Part shown: positions 1 through 10,688 of the stretch, piece by piece
Layout of the letters: every line of letters starts with the position of its first letter
How positions within the stretch are numbered: position 1 is the stretch's first letter
Assembly (NCBI RefSeq): GCF_014805685.1
Contig: NC_060886.1
Location: forward strand, 22,539,108 to 22,603,107
From: Silurus meridionalis
Taxonomy: Eukaryota; Chordata; Actinopteri; Siluriformes; Siluridae
Direction of reading: 5' to 3'
DNA: 64,000 nt
Notes under the pieces: model-generated
What the model was told of the DNA's origin: nothing
Databases searched by the model: none
What the model saw: the letters and a program-made list of their open reading frames with translations, nothing else
Position numbers and translations under genes: made by a program

Positions 1-55
1 TACATTAGGTACTATCACAATAGCGTTTCAGCTGGGCACTGAGTTATGGCAGCAT

Positions 56-1128
56 GTGTTTCATGTGCTGAGAGAGACCACACAAACTGTATTGCTATTG
101 TGGGACATCTCAGTTCCTCTCCTTACCAGCAAAGACTTTGTTTCCAGGTGCTGCAATGTTTCGCTGGCCACTGCTATGACCTTACCTCCACTCAGTGAGT
201 CTGTGGTGCCTGTTAAAGTATGCTTGCCTAATACAGCTCGCTTAACGAGTGACTTTGTTGGATATCTGGACCCCAATGTGGCAAATTCTTCTAGCCTAGT
301 TGTTGCTCACACGGTAGGCACAGTTCACAATGGACTTACTAAAGCTCGGATCTTAAACCCTACCGGACAGGACATTTTCTTGAAGGAGGACATGCACCTG
401 GGTGAATTTTACCCAGCTGATGACTCCGATGTTCAGCCATTCCATACTCCATTGGATATAGCGACAGTGTCTTTTCCCAGTGATATCCCTCTAGTGTCGC
501 TGGACGACTCACCCATTTCTGAGTCCGAGAAAGCTTCACTTTCGTCATTACTGTTGGAGTACAACAAAATCTTCAGCTTGTCCAGACGGAATGGCAGTAA
601 ATGTAAACTTGTAAAACATCATATCAGATTGGGTGAGCAAGCACCTATTAAGCAGCGTGCATACCGCGCAGCTCCAGGAAAACGGGTTGAGATAGAGAAA
701 CAAGTAGCTGGCCTGTTAGCAGATGGCGTTATTGAGGAAAGCTGTAGCCCATGGGCATCACCAGTTGTTTTAGTGAGGAAGAAGTGTGGCGCCTGGCGTT
801 TTTGTGTGGACTATAGACGCTTAAACAGTGTGACTATTAAAGACTCTCATTCCCTGCCTCATGTGGATGACACCTTAGATGCGTTAGCAGGCGTGATGTG
901 GTTTAGCACGCTGGATTTCTCTAACGGTTACTGGCAGGTGGAAGTCGCAGAGGAGGATCAAGAGAAGATGGCCTTTACTACGGGACAAGGGCTCTATCAG
1001 TGGCGGTCCATGCCAATGGGTCTTTGCAACGCTCCTGCCACACACGTTTGATGGAGCTAGTTCTCAGAGGGCTCCCGTGGCACATCTGCATGGTATATCT
1101 CGATGACATTTTGATTTATAACAAAACA
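56..1128 (+). pseudogene. gypsy reverse transcriptase fragment
   Basis: The frame from 56 to 1051 carries a linker region and then the fingers and palm of a gypsy reverse transcriptase. Visible motifs include WASPVVLVRKK, FCVDYRRLN, the first catalytic aspartate in FSTLDFSNGYWQ, and MPMGLCNAPAT. A frameshift near 1047 ends the frame. The catalytic motif VYLDDILIY continues in another frame at about 1096-1122. The thumb is missing, because the text jumps straight to RNase H sequence. The protein cannot be functional as it stands. Confidence 0.88.
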
Positions 1129-1137
1129 TTTGCCTTT

Positions 1138-1541
1138 TAAAATTTACACCGATGCGTCCAACTTAGCAGTCGGTGCAGTTCTTGCCCAGGACAGAGATGG
1201 ACTGGAACGTGTTGTCACATATGCCAGCCGGACACTGACTTCCGCGTTGGTCCACCTTTGATCGTGAGTTGTGGGCTGTGGTGTGGGCAGTACGGGAGTT
1301 TAAGCATTACATCAGACTTACTGCATTTACAATTATCACAGACCACCGTCCGCTCTTAGCGCTTCGGCGTATGTCATTCGATAACGATCCAACAGGCAGA
1401 TGGGGTAGATGGATCCTGGAGCTTGATCCTTTAAATTGGGTCATTGTACACAAAGATGGACATTGTCATGGGAACGCGGATGCGCTTTCGCGCCGCCCTG
1501 AGTCGTCCAGCCTGAGTGAGTTCTGCTCGAATGGACACTGA
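1138..1541 (+). pseudogene. gypsy RNase H fragment
   Basis: Two frames joined by a frameshift near 1245 give RNase H features: [15 protein letters not shown] at the start, [18 protein letters not shown] in the middle, and ITDHRPLLAL followed by GNADALSRRP at the end. These match the TDAS, E, TDH and NADALSR signatures of gypsy RNase H. It lies directly downstream of the truncated reverse transcriptase, so an internal deletion has brought the two together. Confidence 0.85.
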
Positions 1542-1801
1542 CATTCCATGTTCCTCTGATGTCTCTGATTCTACTGGTGACGGGGCTGCCGTGGGCTCAC
1601 TAAACAATTCGGACAGCAGGTCTCACATTAATACTTTGTCATACTCTGTATTGAACATTAGGGCTATGCAGCATGCTGACCCTGATATTTTGACTGTGTT
1701 AGGCTGGGTGGCTCAATCCATAAGACCGCCCAGGCGGAGGTTACAGGGAGCTTCTTGGCGCTTACATAAGTTCTGGACTGAATTTAATCATCTTTCTATT
1801 A

Positions 1802-2935
1802 TTGATGGACTGTTATGCCATTCAGTTTTCTGCACACACACGGGTAAACCGGTGGTTTAAATGGTTGTTCCCTCTGCTCTGGTATCTGACATTCTGTTAC
1901 AGCTGCATGGTGCACCAGCTTCTGCCCATTTCTCTTCTGAGCGGGTGTGGGAATGGGCAAGACAATTTTGTTACTGGCCTTCCATGTACAAGGATATCAA
2001 AGCATGGTGTGAGCAGTGCAAGGCGTGTCAGACGTGGCGTAGTCCTGTTCCAGCCCACCATGCGCCGATGGGTGGTTCTCAGTCAGTGTGACCATTTGAA
2101 AGAGTGGCTATGGACATCTTGGAGCTGCCTGCCACTTCAAAGAATAACCGGTATGTGCTGGTCGTCGAGGACTATTTCACTAAATTTGTCAATTTGTATG
2201 CTTTAGCTAACCATGCTAAACCATGGCACAATGTCCGTTTGAGGACTATGTTTTGCTTCATAGCGTACCAGAGAATTTGCACTCAGATCAAGGTCGTCAG
2301 TTTGAGGCGGAAGTGGTTCAGACACTCTGCCGTCTTTTGAACATTAAAACGACTCGCACCACACGAAATCAGACGGCATGGTTGAGCGCTTTAATCGGAC
2401 TCTGATTGATCAACTGGCTAAGACACTTTTGACTTATGGAGGGGAGTGGGACGATTATGTAAAACATGTAGCTTTTGCTTACAATACCACGGCTCACTCC
2501 AGCACTCATTTCACTCCTCTCTTCTTGACCCACGGTCGGGAAGCACGAGTTCCCATCAATGAACTGTTACCCACCCGTGCTCTTGACTCACAGATAGCAG
2601 TGACACATGGAAAGTTTGTTCTTTCACTGCTGATGAAACTGAACTCTGCCTTTAGCAGTGCGTATGCATGGTGAGGCAGCTTATGACCATCAAAAATTGT
2701 ACCATGACATTTCCTTGCATCACCAACCTTATGGTGTAGGTGCCATGGTGTGGCTCCACAACCCGGTGGAGAGTCGCATGAAGCTGGCACCCCATTGGAA
2801 GGGACCTTATAAAGTGGTGCAGGTCATGGACTCAGGTGGTGAACCTGGACTGACTTACCGGATTGTTAACCCCTTTGACAATGCTGAGAGGGCTCAAGTA
2901 GTGCATTATGACAGGGTACGGCCGTACACATTGCC
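1802..2935 (+). pseudogene. gypsy integrase fragment
   Basis: Frame pieces give an HHCC zinc-binding region (histidines in LHGAPASAHF, cysteines in WCEQCKACQ), the first catalytic aspartate in VAMDILELP, the second in LHSDQGRQF, and the glutamate in MVERFNRTL. The C-terminal part contains APHWKGPYKVVQ, a GPY/F-type motif. Stops at 1858-1860 and 2089-2091 sit in frame. The second lies before PFERVAMD and fits a CGA to TGA change. Frameshifts occur near 2222, 2350 and 2640. Confidence 0.87.
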
Positions 2936-3267
2936 CATTTCCCCCTTGTCACAGTCTGGACAATTTTCCATGAAATCTGATGTCTCCAGTAGGGGGGACT
3001 GTGTTCCTTCCCAAAAAGATCTGGGTGCTTTGGCGGACTTACAGTGTTCGGTTGGGAGGCTAGAGCCTAGCTTTAGTAGGACTGGGAGAGTTTGTAGATC
3101 TCCTGGCCATTTGCAGGATTTTGTTCTGTATTAATATGACTGTTTTCCTCAGTTTAAGTGGGATGTTGTCATATGGTTCTGTGCTTTGTTTTATGTTCAT
3201 CATACATTGCTGTTTATGGTCTGTGATTTTTGTTTTTTTTTTGCATATAAACGGGGACATTTATTTT

Positions 3268-3290
3268 GTGAGGGGGGGACGTATGTAACA
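3268..3290 (+). other. Candidate polypurine tract and 3' LTR start of the gypsy element
   Basis: A G-rich run (gagggggggacg) is followed by tgtaacagac. LTRs usually begin with TG directly after a polypurine tract, so the 3' LTR may start near 3285. The matching 5' LTR is outside the window and the end of this LTR was not identified. Confidence 0.4.
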
Positions 3291-3427
3291 GACTTTATTG
3301 TATTTTGTTATGCTGTACTAATTCTGGATCGACTGGTTCTCATTGTGTGTGTAATCCATTTTTTCCCCTCGGGGCTTGCCATAGATAGGTAAGGGACATG
3401 CACACTAGGGGGGTGCAAAAGTGTCGG

Positions 3428-3629
3428 TAATTCTTATTTAGAGTGTCCCTGTCTATTATTGTCTTAAACTTCAAGTCACTGTACAGTTTCAGAGAAAAGT
3501 AAAGGCAAAATCACTCTAAACCTCAGTGCATTTTCAATCATGTTCCACATTTAAACACTCATAAAACATTTTCCTTTATAGGTTTGCTCATTATTTTAAA
3601 TAATTCTTATTTAGAGTGTCCCTGTCTAT
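3428..3629. repeat. 29-bp direct repeat pair
   Basis: The 29 bases at 3428-3456, beginning taattcttatttagagtgtc, recur exactly at 3601-3629, offset by 173 bases. The sequence between them is not repeated. Both lie downstream of the gypsy element. They could mark repeated units inside an LTR or a short duplication. No coding potential is seen nearby. Confidence 0.75.
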
Positions 3630-4139
3630 AACTGTATAAAATTACAACACAAATAAAAGTGTGGCATGCTTGAAAAGTGCACAGTTGTAAATCATTTTAT
3701 TTTATTTTAGTTGCCATTGTTGCTTTTGTGCAGTAGACACATAACAGTTTATTTGTTTTGTCTTTTTTTTTGTTACATTTTAAAGAAAATTTTGCAGGAG
3801 AATAATCACGCGAATAATGCTATTTTCCCGCAACCCACACACGTGTATTTTAAAGCCCACACCCACATTCACCAATTAAATCTTGTCCCATACCACGCTC
3901 GTTTGCTTTGGGTCACACGGTACTCCCGCTGAAGTGCAGGTTGTTGAAATTTGACGTGTTTAGTAAGCAGACTGCCTGAGGTCATATTTATATAGCTCTC
4001 CAACAGATTTTTTATTTAAAAATTCAATAGCTGTCAATATCAGAGTGCCAACTGTGAAACAGCATTCAGCAACACATTTCCACTCTCAACTAAAACTAAC
4101 CTGTTCTCAGTAACTTTAAACCTAAACGTGCACGTTGAA

Positions 4140-4890
4140 AAATTATGCCAAAGGGGTACTCAGGGGGTCAAAAAGTGATGCTAAGGGATCCTAAGGTACG
4201 CGTTCGTATGTGACGAGTTGGGAGTGAGAATGTGTAGACACTTTCGGCAATTAAAACCCTATGGGGTCGACAAATGCGCTGGCATTTTGTGGCATTTTTT
4301 CCTCATTATGTCGCAACAAACTTAAATTACTCTGTTTTTTTAACCGTACACACAAGAGCAATACATCATTCGAAACTGTATAGGGTCTACTTTTATTTGT
4401 ATATGCTCCCTGCCATCTCTGTCATCTCTCTTCACAGACACGAATAAAACGACCAGAATCTCAGTAAATACTTGCCACACAGACATAATATGTACAGAAA
4501 GCTTGAAATGTCTCCTTTTTAATAAACCAATTCAGATCAAAACAAATATTCTCAGATTATGTAATTCGTATTAAAATTAGAAAAGGTATCACCCTAAGTA
4601 ACCGTCTGTGTGGAACAGTTCTATGTGGTGCCTTGATGATTTATGTAATTTTTATGTACTTTACAATATTGGCAATAATATTTTGTCTTCATGCTCTATG
4701 TTGAGTATGGTTCCAATAGTAATAAACATACATTTGCATAAAGCATCCACATTTATCCATGCTCGTGTTGATTACAGTATAAAAACTTAAAAAGTATAAA
4801 TTTACGGTACATTTAGAACAGATAATAATGTGTGATTAAGTTGCGATTAATCACGAGTTAACTCGTGACAATCATGTGATTAATCGTGAT
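4140..4890. repeat. Unclassified dispersed repeat, copy 1 of 3
   Basis: This AT-rich stretch shares ordered blocks with 58370-58790 (agagcaatacat, gggtctacttttat, cacagacac, ccagaatctcagt) and with 12300-12605 (tgtgtggaaca, ataaacata followed by catttgcataaa, gttgatta followed by a run ending aaaac). It ends with nested inverted motifs around gattaatcacgagttaactc. No protein was recognised. It may be a non-autonomous DNA transposon. The adjoining 3660-4140 holds no gene that I recognise. Confidence 0.65.
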
Positions 4891-5254
4891 TGAATAATTT
4901 AATCGACATATGTATTGCTAGGCTGGAGCTTTCAGTGTCATAGTTCCACCCGTTTTTTCTTTCAGTGTTTGTGTTTCTTCTGTTTCCCCACCAGATGTTG
5001 CCAATTGTGTTCCTTTGCCCTTCCCAGAGCACGATTTTCTTCCCACCTGTATCCCATAACCTCCTGCATATTAAATCTCCCATTCTGTCTTTGTTGGTTA
5101 GTTGGCTGTTTGTTGTGCAGCCAGCTTCTTGTATATGCGCTTTGTGTTCTTAGGCTTCTCCTACCTTTTTACCTGTGAATGCAAGTTATTTCTCTAAATT
5201 TTTTTAACTCTTTTGCTCAAGGTTTTTTTTTTTACTTTGTATTTTTAAGAAGAC

Positions 5255-5525
5255 TTTTTATGGAACTTGGAAGAGCAATTGTTGCTGCCGACCATTCTGG
5301 GAAGGGTAATAAGGCCATTTACAAGCAATTTGAAGTCCATTATTCTACAGTGAAGAACATTATTCACAAGTGGAAAACATTCAGTATAGTTGCCAATTAT
5401 CTGAGGAGTGGATGTCAGACATTAAATTTAATCCAAATGTCAGACTGTACAATGCCCAGAGACATTGCAGAAAACACAATAGTTACATCGCAGACTCTAC
5501 AGGCCTCAGTTAGACTTCTAGAATA
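5255..5525 (+). pseudogene. Tc1-like transposase N-terminal fragment
   Basis: The frame reads a Tc1-type helix-turn-helix start: ELGRAIVAADHSGKGNKAIYKQF, with the helix pair continuing through HYSTVKNIIHKWKTF, then a second DNA-binding region ending SQTLQASVRLLE. It stops at 5526, before any catalytic aspartate, and the downstream sequence is not transposase. It is a truncated relic. Confidence 0.75.
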
Positions 5526-5624
5526 AGGGCCAGATGATTTCATTATGTACTGATACATAAAAACATAGAACGCAAAGTCTAAATATTTAGAGATAATTGT
5601 GGGTTAAGATCTGACATCTCATAC

Positions 5625-8600
5625 CTTCCAGAGAGAAGCGGTAAAGCTCATTGGATATGTTTGGTACCAGGTCTCCAGTGGAGCTCATTAGCCGTAGATG
5701 GCATATCCGTTTGATAAAATCTGTGACCACCTCATTAACCACATTCTCATACTTCACAGAGTCCTTTGGATGCAACATACGCTTGTTCAACAAAGATCGG
5801 AGCTGGTACCATTTCTCTCCTTCTCTGATGGGGGAAAAATATATATATTTATATGTTTTGCTTAAAGGAAACAAGCAAAAATTGTTGGTTGTTATCGCAA
5901 GTGCATCTGTAGATCAACACATATTCCTCAACACAAGTTGTCTCATTTGGCCAAGTACTGGAATTTGTACATAACAATGGGTAACTTAACTTAATCCTGG
6001 GTTCTTTGATAACACAGTGAGGTGTTTCACTATGGGAATTGCTTTGAGCATGACCAACTACTAAAGCTCCTATGACATCACGTCTGTCCTAAAAGATGGG
6101 TCTACCTAAGACCAGGCTCCGCCCCACCTTTACTACTCTATATCATTGTAGCTAAATTTCTTCATGTTCCTGTGCAAGGAGGGATGTGTTGGTGAAACAC
6201 CTCACTTTGTTATCAAAGAACCCGGAATTACGTTCAGAAACCCAATGTTCTTTTTCTAACTTAGCTCCGTGTCTCACTATGGGAGATATAGACCACTCCC
6301 GGATTGCACGTGATACCTAAATTACATGGGCTATGACCTTCTGGCTCCTAGCACTGCATGTGCTAAGGTTGGCTCAGACACATTCAGTCTATAAAATCGC
6401 AAAAAAGTGTGTGGCATAGACCAACCAACTGCAGCACAAATTTCCTAAACAGAAACTCCCCTAAGTAGGGCCCATGATGTTTCCATCCCCCTGGTAAAGT
6501 GTGCCCTTAGACCCTCAGGCACCATGAGAACCTTTGCATTCATATATTAGAGATATAGCCATCATTAATCCATTGGGACAGCTGCTGTCTTGACAACGGC
6601 TTCCCCTTGTGAGGAGCAGCTCAAGACACAAAGTCATTCTTCCTGAAACCTGCTGTTCTCTTGACATATGTATGGAGAGCCTGCACTGGACATAAGGAAT
6701 TCAACCTCTCTCCTCCCAAGAAGAGAATGGAGGAGGGTGGAAAGCTAAAAGCTCTGCAATGGGACATTTATAAGAAGAATGTACTACTTTAGGTACAAAT
6801 GCAAGGCTAGGAAAAAAGGAAACTTTTGTCGGCTAACACGCTTAGCTGTCACCAGAGCTACAAGCATCGCTGCCTTAAGAGAGAGAATTTTCAACCCTAT
6901 GCCTTCCAATGGCTCGAAAGAGTGTTGAGAAAGAGCCCCTAAGACCATAGACAGATGCCACAGTGGAATCTGCCCAAACATCGGCGCAGTTCTTTATATT
7001 CATAAAATGACTTATTAAAGGGTGCCAACCTGCAGGTTCGTTACCAAACCCGACAAGACATGCAGAAATAGCTGCTAGATATACTTTCAAAGTACAAAAA
7101 GCTTTCACTTTATCCAGCAAATCCTGGAGAGAACATAATATGTCTTCTACTGAACACTGGAAAGGGACAATGTGACTTTGGCCACACCACTCTTCAAAGA
7201 CTAGCCATTTATTCTTATAAAGTTTGCGAGAAGACAAGGCTCTGGCACTAGTGTGTATAACTGATGTTTAACACAGGTAGGTCTAAGTTTGGACGAAGAG
7301 ATGTGCTTCCTCTCTTTGGGATCACAAATCTGGGTTTAATCTGGGTGGTTTCATAGTGAATTGAAGTCTGTACCGCCGTGAAATAGTGCCTAACACCCAA
7401 GGTTGGGCAGCACATGCACGCCAGTTGAGAATGCGAGCAGAAAGAGGACCCTCACTTTTGTTCCTCTTCGCTGCGCTGGGTTCCACTGTAAGAGAGAGCA
7501 GTGAGACCTCCAGCAGTGAGACCAAGGGGGGTGGTTGATACTTTTCACAAACCTTCGCCCTCGGCTGTCCGCCTGGATGCAAAAGTGCCACATTTATTGT
7601 GTTTTTTTGTACTCAGGTTGCATATCACCCTCAGTCCGTGGCTTGGATGCGATGCTGCAATTTTTATTGCACAGATGTCTAAACTAAAATGCGTCTGAAC
7701 ACATTGTGTGAGTGCTTGGTGACACTGAACGGTTTTCCTCATTCTTCAAACTGGAGGAGAACTTAAGGAGAAAGACCTTATGGAACTCAGAACCGGGCTG
7801 TGCCTTTTGCAGGTGGAGAGAGGAAAATAGAGGAACATTTGCGTGTCAGGCTGCATTCTTATTTTTCTGTTCCTCGGAGTGGGGCGGATAGCTTCTAGGC
7901 GCTGCGGTCGCAAATAAAACCTTCAGAGGTTAAAAACTTCATCCTTTTGTTTCCTGAGAGTAATTGGTAATTCACCACACATATCTCGTGCCAGAGTGCC
8001 GGGTTGGGCACTGCCGTGTCGAGCTGTCCCATTTCCTCCAAACTCTGCCTGGTACACGGACAGTATAATTAGAGAATCCAGTGAGCACACTGACTGCACT
8101 GCATATTTTTACATTTTTTGATGGATGGATGCCGTCAGTTTTTCCATCTTGCTTGACAGCGAAATTTGAGAGGAGGCAGAAATAGAGTGCCAATTCGGAT
8201 GGAGGTGGTAGGCCACCAAAGACTCTACTGCTGGGGGTCCGTCTAACCCAGCTCCCTTGAATCTCTAGCTTAGAGCACCCTTTTGTGGGAAGCTTACATT
8301 TGAAGGGGCTAGATCAATGGCTGTCCTCCTGCGAGGCTGAGTCGCCCGCGCTGTGGGGTCTCAACTGTCGTCCTTATCCTCATCCTCCATATCCAAATCA
8401 AGGCGGTCAGAGTTAGCATCGTTAGCATCGTCCTCATTGCATGGTTGTTCCTCCTTCTCCGTGAGGAGGTTACTGAACAGAGGTGCCATGACCGGCGATT
8501 CAAACTTCAAGTCCGCCCAGCCTGTGATAGCTCGCGGCTAATGGTCGTAGATTTTGAAGGAAACTGGATGTGCTAAGAAAGCTTGATGTAGTCCCTCATG

Positions 8601-9761
8601 GGAAGAAAGCCCGAGTGATATTGTATGGAGACAGACGTAGTGTCATAAGAGCCTATGACACCACGTCAACAAATTAGCTTATTTTCTAAAGCCTCACTAT
8701 GATGTGTAACCTGGATGTTTAATTACTGCCATAAATTAATATTAGCTTGCCTTGAGCCTAAGAGAATAGATTTTTTTTTTAATTTTAGTTTTCAAATGTG
8801 TTTGCCAACACAGTCCAGTTCAACTGAGGTCACAGTCCATGACAAATATCAATTGACTGTCTGCCTATTTAATAGTTAAATGAAATCAGCTAAAGTTCCC
8901 ATCACTGACAGAGCTCTTGTAGTCCCACATTGAAGAAAACTTTAATGAATTATACAGGTAGTCCTGGTTACAGGTAAACCTTTTTTTTTTTTTTTTTGGC
9001 AAGAGAGCTTCTGTAGTTGGTCATGCCCAAAAAAACGATTACCATAGTGAAACACAGAGCAAAGTTAGAAAAGCAACAGTAGTCAGAACTTACTCAGTAG
9101 CAGGTCCATAGCCCAAACCTTTCATATCTCTGTATTCACTCCAGAGAGTGTCTCCTCTGCTTGGGAACTTATCATCTTTCCTCATCACTTCCTCCAGAAG
9201 CTCCACACTATTCAGAAAGATTTTATAGCTGTTGCCGCTTCTTATTTTATACATGGGGCCATATAGTTGCTTTTCATATAACTAGAGAAATTACAAAAAG
9301 AACAAAAAATGTTTTGGAATTTATATATGTAATTATAATAATTGTATAAGTATGGGAGAAATGTCAAATAATTAAAAGATGCACAAAACATTTTTCACTT
9401 TTCAACAGTTTTGTCTTCACTCTGCAAATGATTAACTAATCACGGCATATAAACTACATTGCACTAAAATACATATTAGGCTATATCATTTAGTGTATTG
9501 TACCTGCAGCTCATGCATCCGATTGTAGTACCCTTTAAAGATCAACCTGTACAGCATTGTGGGAAGAGTGATCACAGGGAGGTCAGCCTCAGTCCTGAAA
9601 CTCCCAGGAGGAACAGAAGTTGTAGCATTTCGACCTGCATTTCTCTTAAATTCCAGATGGGCTGTGGTGGACCTAAGGAACACCTGGAAAACTGCTGTAT
9701 CAACTGAACGCAAGGCTACATGTCCAGCCATGAATAGATTAGAACCTGAATATCTAAACAT
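5625..9761 (-). CDS. cyp27a1: cyp27a1-like sterol 27-hydroxylase, copy 1 (exons 1-3 only)
   Basis: Three exons are visible: exon 1 at 9504-9761 (start ATG at 9761), exon 2 at 9094-9281 and exon 3 at 5625-5824, with AG/GT borders and phases that join in frame (GPATE joined to EGEKW). The family is a mitochondrial P450 that oxidises the sterol side chain in bile acid synthesis, using ferredoxin as electron donor. Exon 1 encodes a mitochondrial-type presequence. Exon 3 encodes [20 protein letters not shown], typical of CYP27A. The I-helix, K-helix and heme exons are not found between 1 and 5600, so the gene either continues past the left edge or is truncated. Intron 2 carries a DIRS-like retrotransposon. 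Exon 2 is one codon shorter than in copies 2 and 3. A second in-frame ATG lies at codon 11. The exons are open, but a complete gene is not shown. Confidence 0.8.
6784..7237 (-). pseudogene. DIRS-type tyrosine recombinase fragment
   Basis: Two overlapping minus-strand frames, 6875-7237 and 6784-6981, give the SAM-like core-binding region (YKNKWLVFEEWCGQ, LKVYLAAISACL) and then the start of the catalytic domain (WHLSMVLGALSQHSFEPLEG, KAAMLVALVTAKRVS). This order matches the recombinase of fish DIRS/Ngaro retrotransposons. The catalytic tyrosine region is not seen and a frameshift separates the two parts near 6900-6980. Assignment rests on recall of the family, without a search. Confidence 0.68.
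8370..8460 (-). pseudogene. Acidic Gag-like fragment of the DIRS element
   Basis: Read on the minus strand, this segment encodes NEDDANDANSDRLDLDMEDE and a few more acidic residues, then a stop. An acidic region of this kind is found in the N-terminal Gag-like protein of fish DIRS elements. It lies at the expected 5' side of the element. No other Gag motif is clear. Confidence 0.4.
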
Positions 9762-10688
9762 CAGCTTGTTTTTTTACTTTGCAGCAAGAAGTTCAGTCCT
9801 CTGGATTGTTAACTCTTACTCAGACGCTGTGAATAAGAACGCTGTGGGTAAACTCTTGAACTTTGATACCTGTTGATTTATGTTTATTGACATACTGCTT
9901 ACAGGACAGTTTTTAACATGAGCACATGCCCATGAAGAGTACATTTATAAGCAATATGCACTTCAGAATGTTTTGTTAAACAACCAGATTATCTGTAAAT
10001 AAAAAAGCAGAATAAAATTTTTATTTTTATTTAAATACTAATACACTCAGTAAAAAAACAATAAGCATATTACCAGAATGCATATATGAGTTCAATTTGT
10101 AAAATGTACAATTTGGAACATTTAAAAGTATTTGCATCAAAAAGAATCACATTAGATGATTCCCAGGGAAGGGGATCTGACCTTTATAATCTTTTTTTTT
10201 TTTTTTTTTTTTCCAGGTTCAGTACTCTCCTCTAGTTTTATTTATAAACTGATTTATTAAATTACAATTAATGCTATAATTGTACACAACAACAAACTGT
10301 ACATATTATATTTATGGCTTTTTGTAGTAAATCATATTAATAGAATAATCATAATATTGTATACACTATTTCTAAATAAGCATAATTAATTTTTTTTTTA
10401 AGACAGCATATAAAATAAAATTGTCCTTGCCTACTAAAGGAGCTCACTTAAAAACATGCTCTGTGATTGTCATTTCTATTAATACATGCACACACCAATT
10501 AGATGAGTTTAGAGTGGTTAAAAAAAATCATAAATAAACATTGATTGAAAAGATTGGTAGAATAACTGTGATCAAGATCCTTAAAGATCATGTGACAGGA
10601 GGCATGTATTTCTTAGAAGAAAGAGTTTGTATTGTGGCGTAAAGTCTTTAGTGGATTAGTTTGGTGGAAGTTACAGATTAGAGCAGCT
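9762..10688. other. Spacer between cyp27a1 copies 1 and 2, with the copy 1 promoter region
   Basis: The copy 1 upstream region (9762-9930) aligns by eye with 21780-21950 and 29100-29260. The tttatata block found in the other two copies is replaced here by ttactcag, so no TATA box is seen. The 10430-10690 part resembles the 3' flank of copy 3 (22810-22930 and 23545-23638). Poly-T runs occur near 10192 and 10390. No gene is seen. Confidence 0.6.

Larger units (their letters stand above)
1..3290 (+). mobile_element. Decayed Ty3/gypsy LTR retrotransposon (pol region)
   Basis: The stretch encodes, in order and on one strand, a linker after protease, reverse transcriptase, RNase H and integrase, which is the Ty3/gypsy order. 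The reading frame is broken many times: a frameshift near 1047, a deletion near 1135 that removes the RT thumb and connection, a frameshift near 1245, in-frame stops at 1858-1860 and 2089-2091, and further frame changes near 2222, 2350 and 2640. Gag and the 5' LTR lie off the left edge. No envelope-like frame is seen. The element is therefore a non-functional fossil. It may lie within or beyond the 3' part of cyp27a1 copy 1, whose later exons are not in the window. Confidence 0.9.
5996..9065 (-). mobile_element. DIRS-like tyrosine-recombinase retrotransposon, internally deleted
   Basis: The left end (5996-6063) reads tttcactatgggaattg and gcatgaccaactac. The right end (9012-9060) read in reverse gives tttcactatggtaatcg and gcatgaccaactac, so the element has inverted termini. 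Near the left end, 5996-6030 is inverted at 6192-6225, as expected for the internal complementary region of DIRS elements. A minus-strand tyrosine-recombinase relic lies at 6784-7237 and an acidic Gag-like stretch at 8370-8460. Reverse transcriptase, RNase H and methyltransferase frames are missing, so the copy is deleted and non-autonomous. It sits wholly within intron 2 of cyp27a1 copy 1, ending about 30 bases from the exon 2 donor. Confidence 0.72.

Noticed and set aside
1..3290. An endogenous retrovirus
   Set aside because: Domain order and motifs are of Ty3/gypsy type and no envelope frame is seen, so it is a retrotransposon relic.
5651..5974. Plus-strand frames at 5651, 16257 and 27249 with near-identical protein text
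   Set aside because: They are antisense shadows of cyp27a1 exon 3, which has correct splice borders on the minus strand.
7322..7742. Overlapping frames at 7322-7591, 7390-7593 and 7545-7742 as host genes
   Set aside because: They lie inside the DIRS-like element, have no recognisable domain and overlap each other in different frames.
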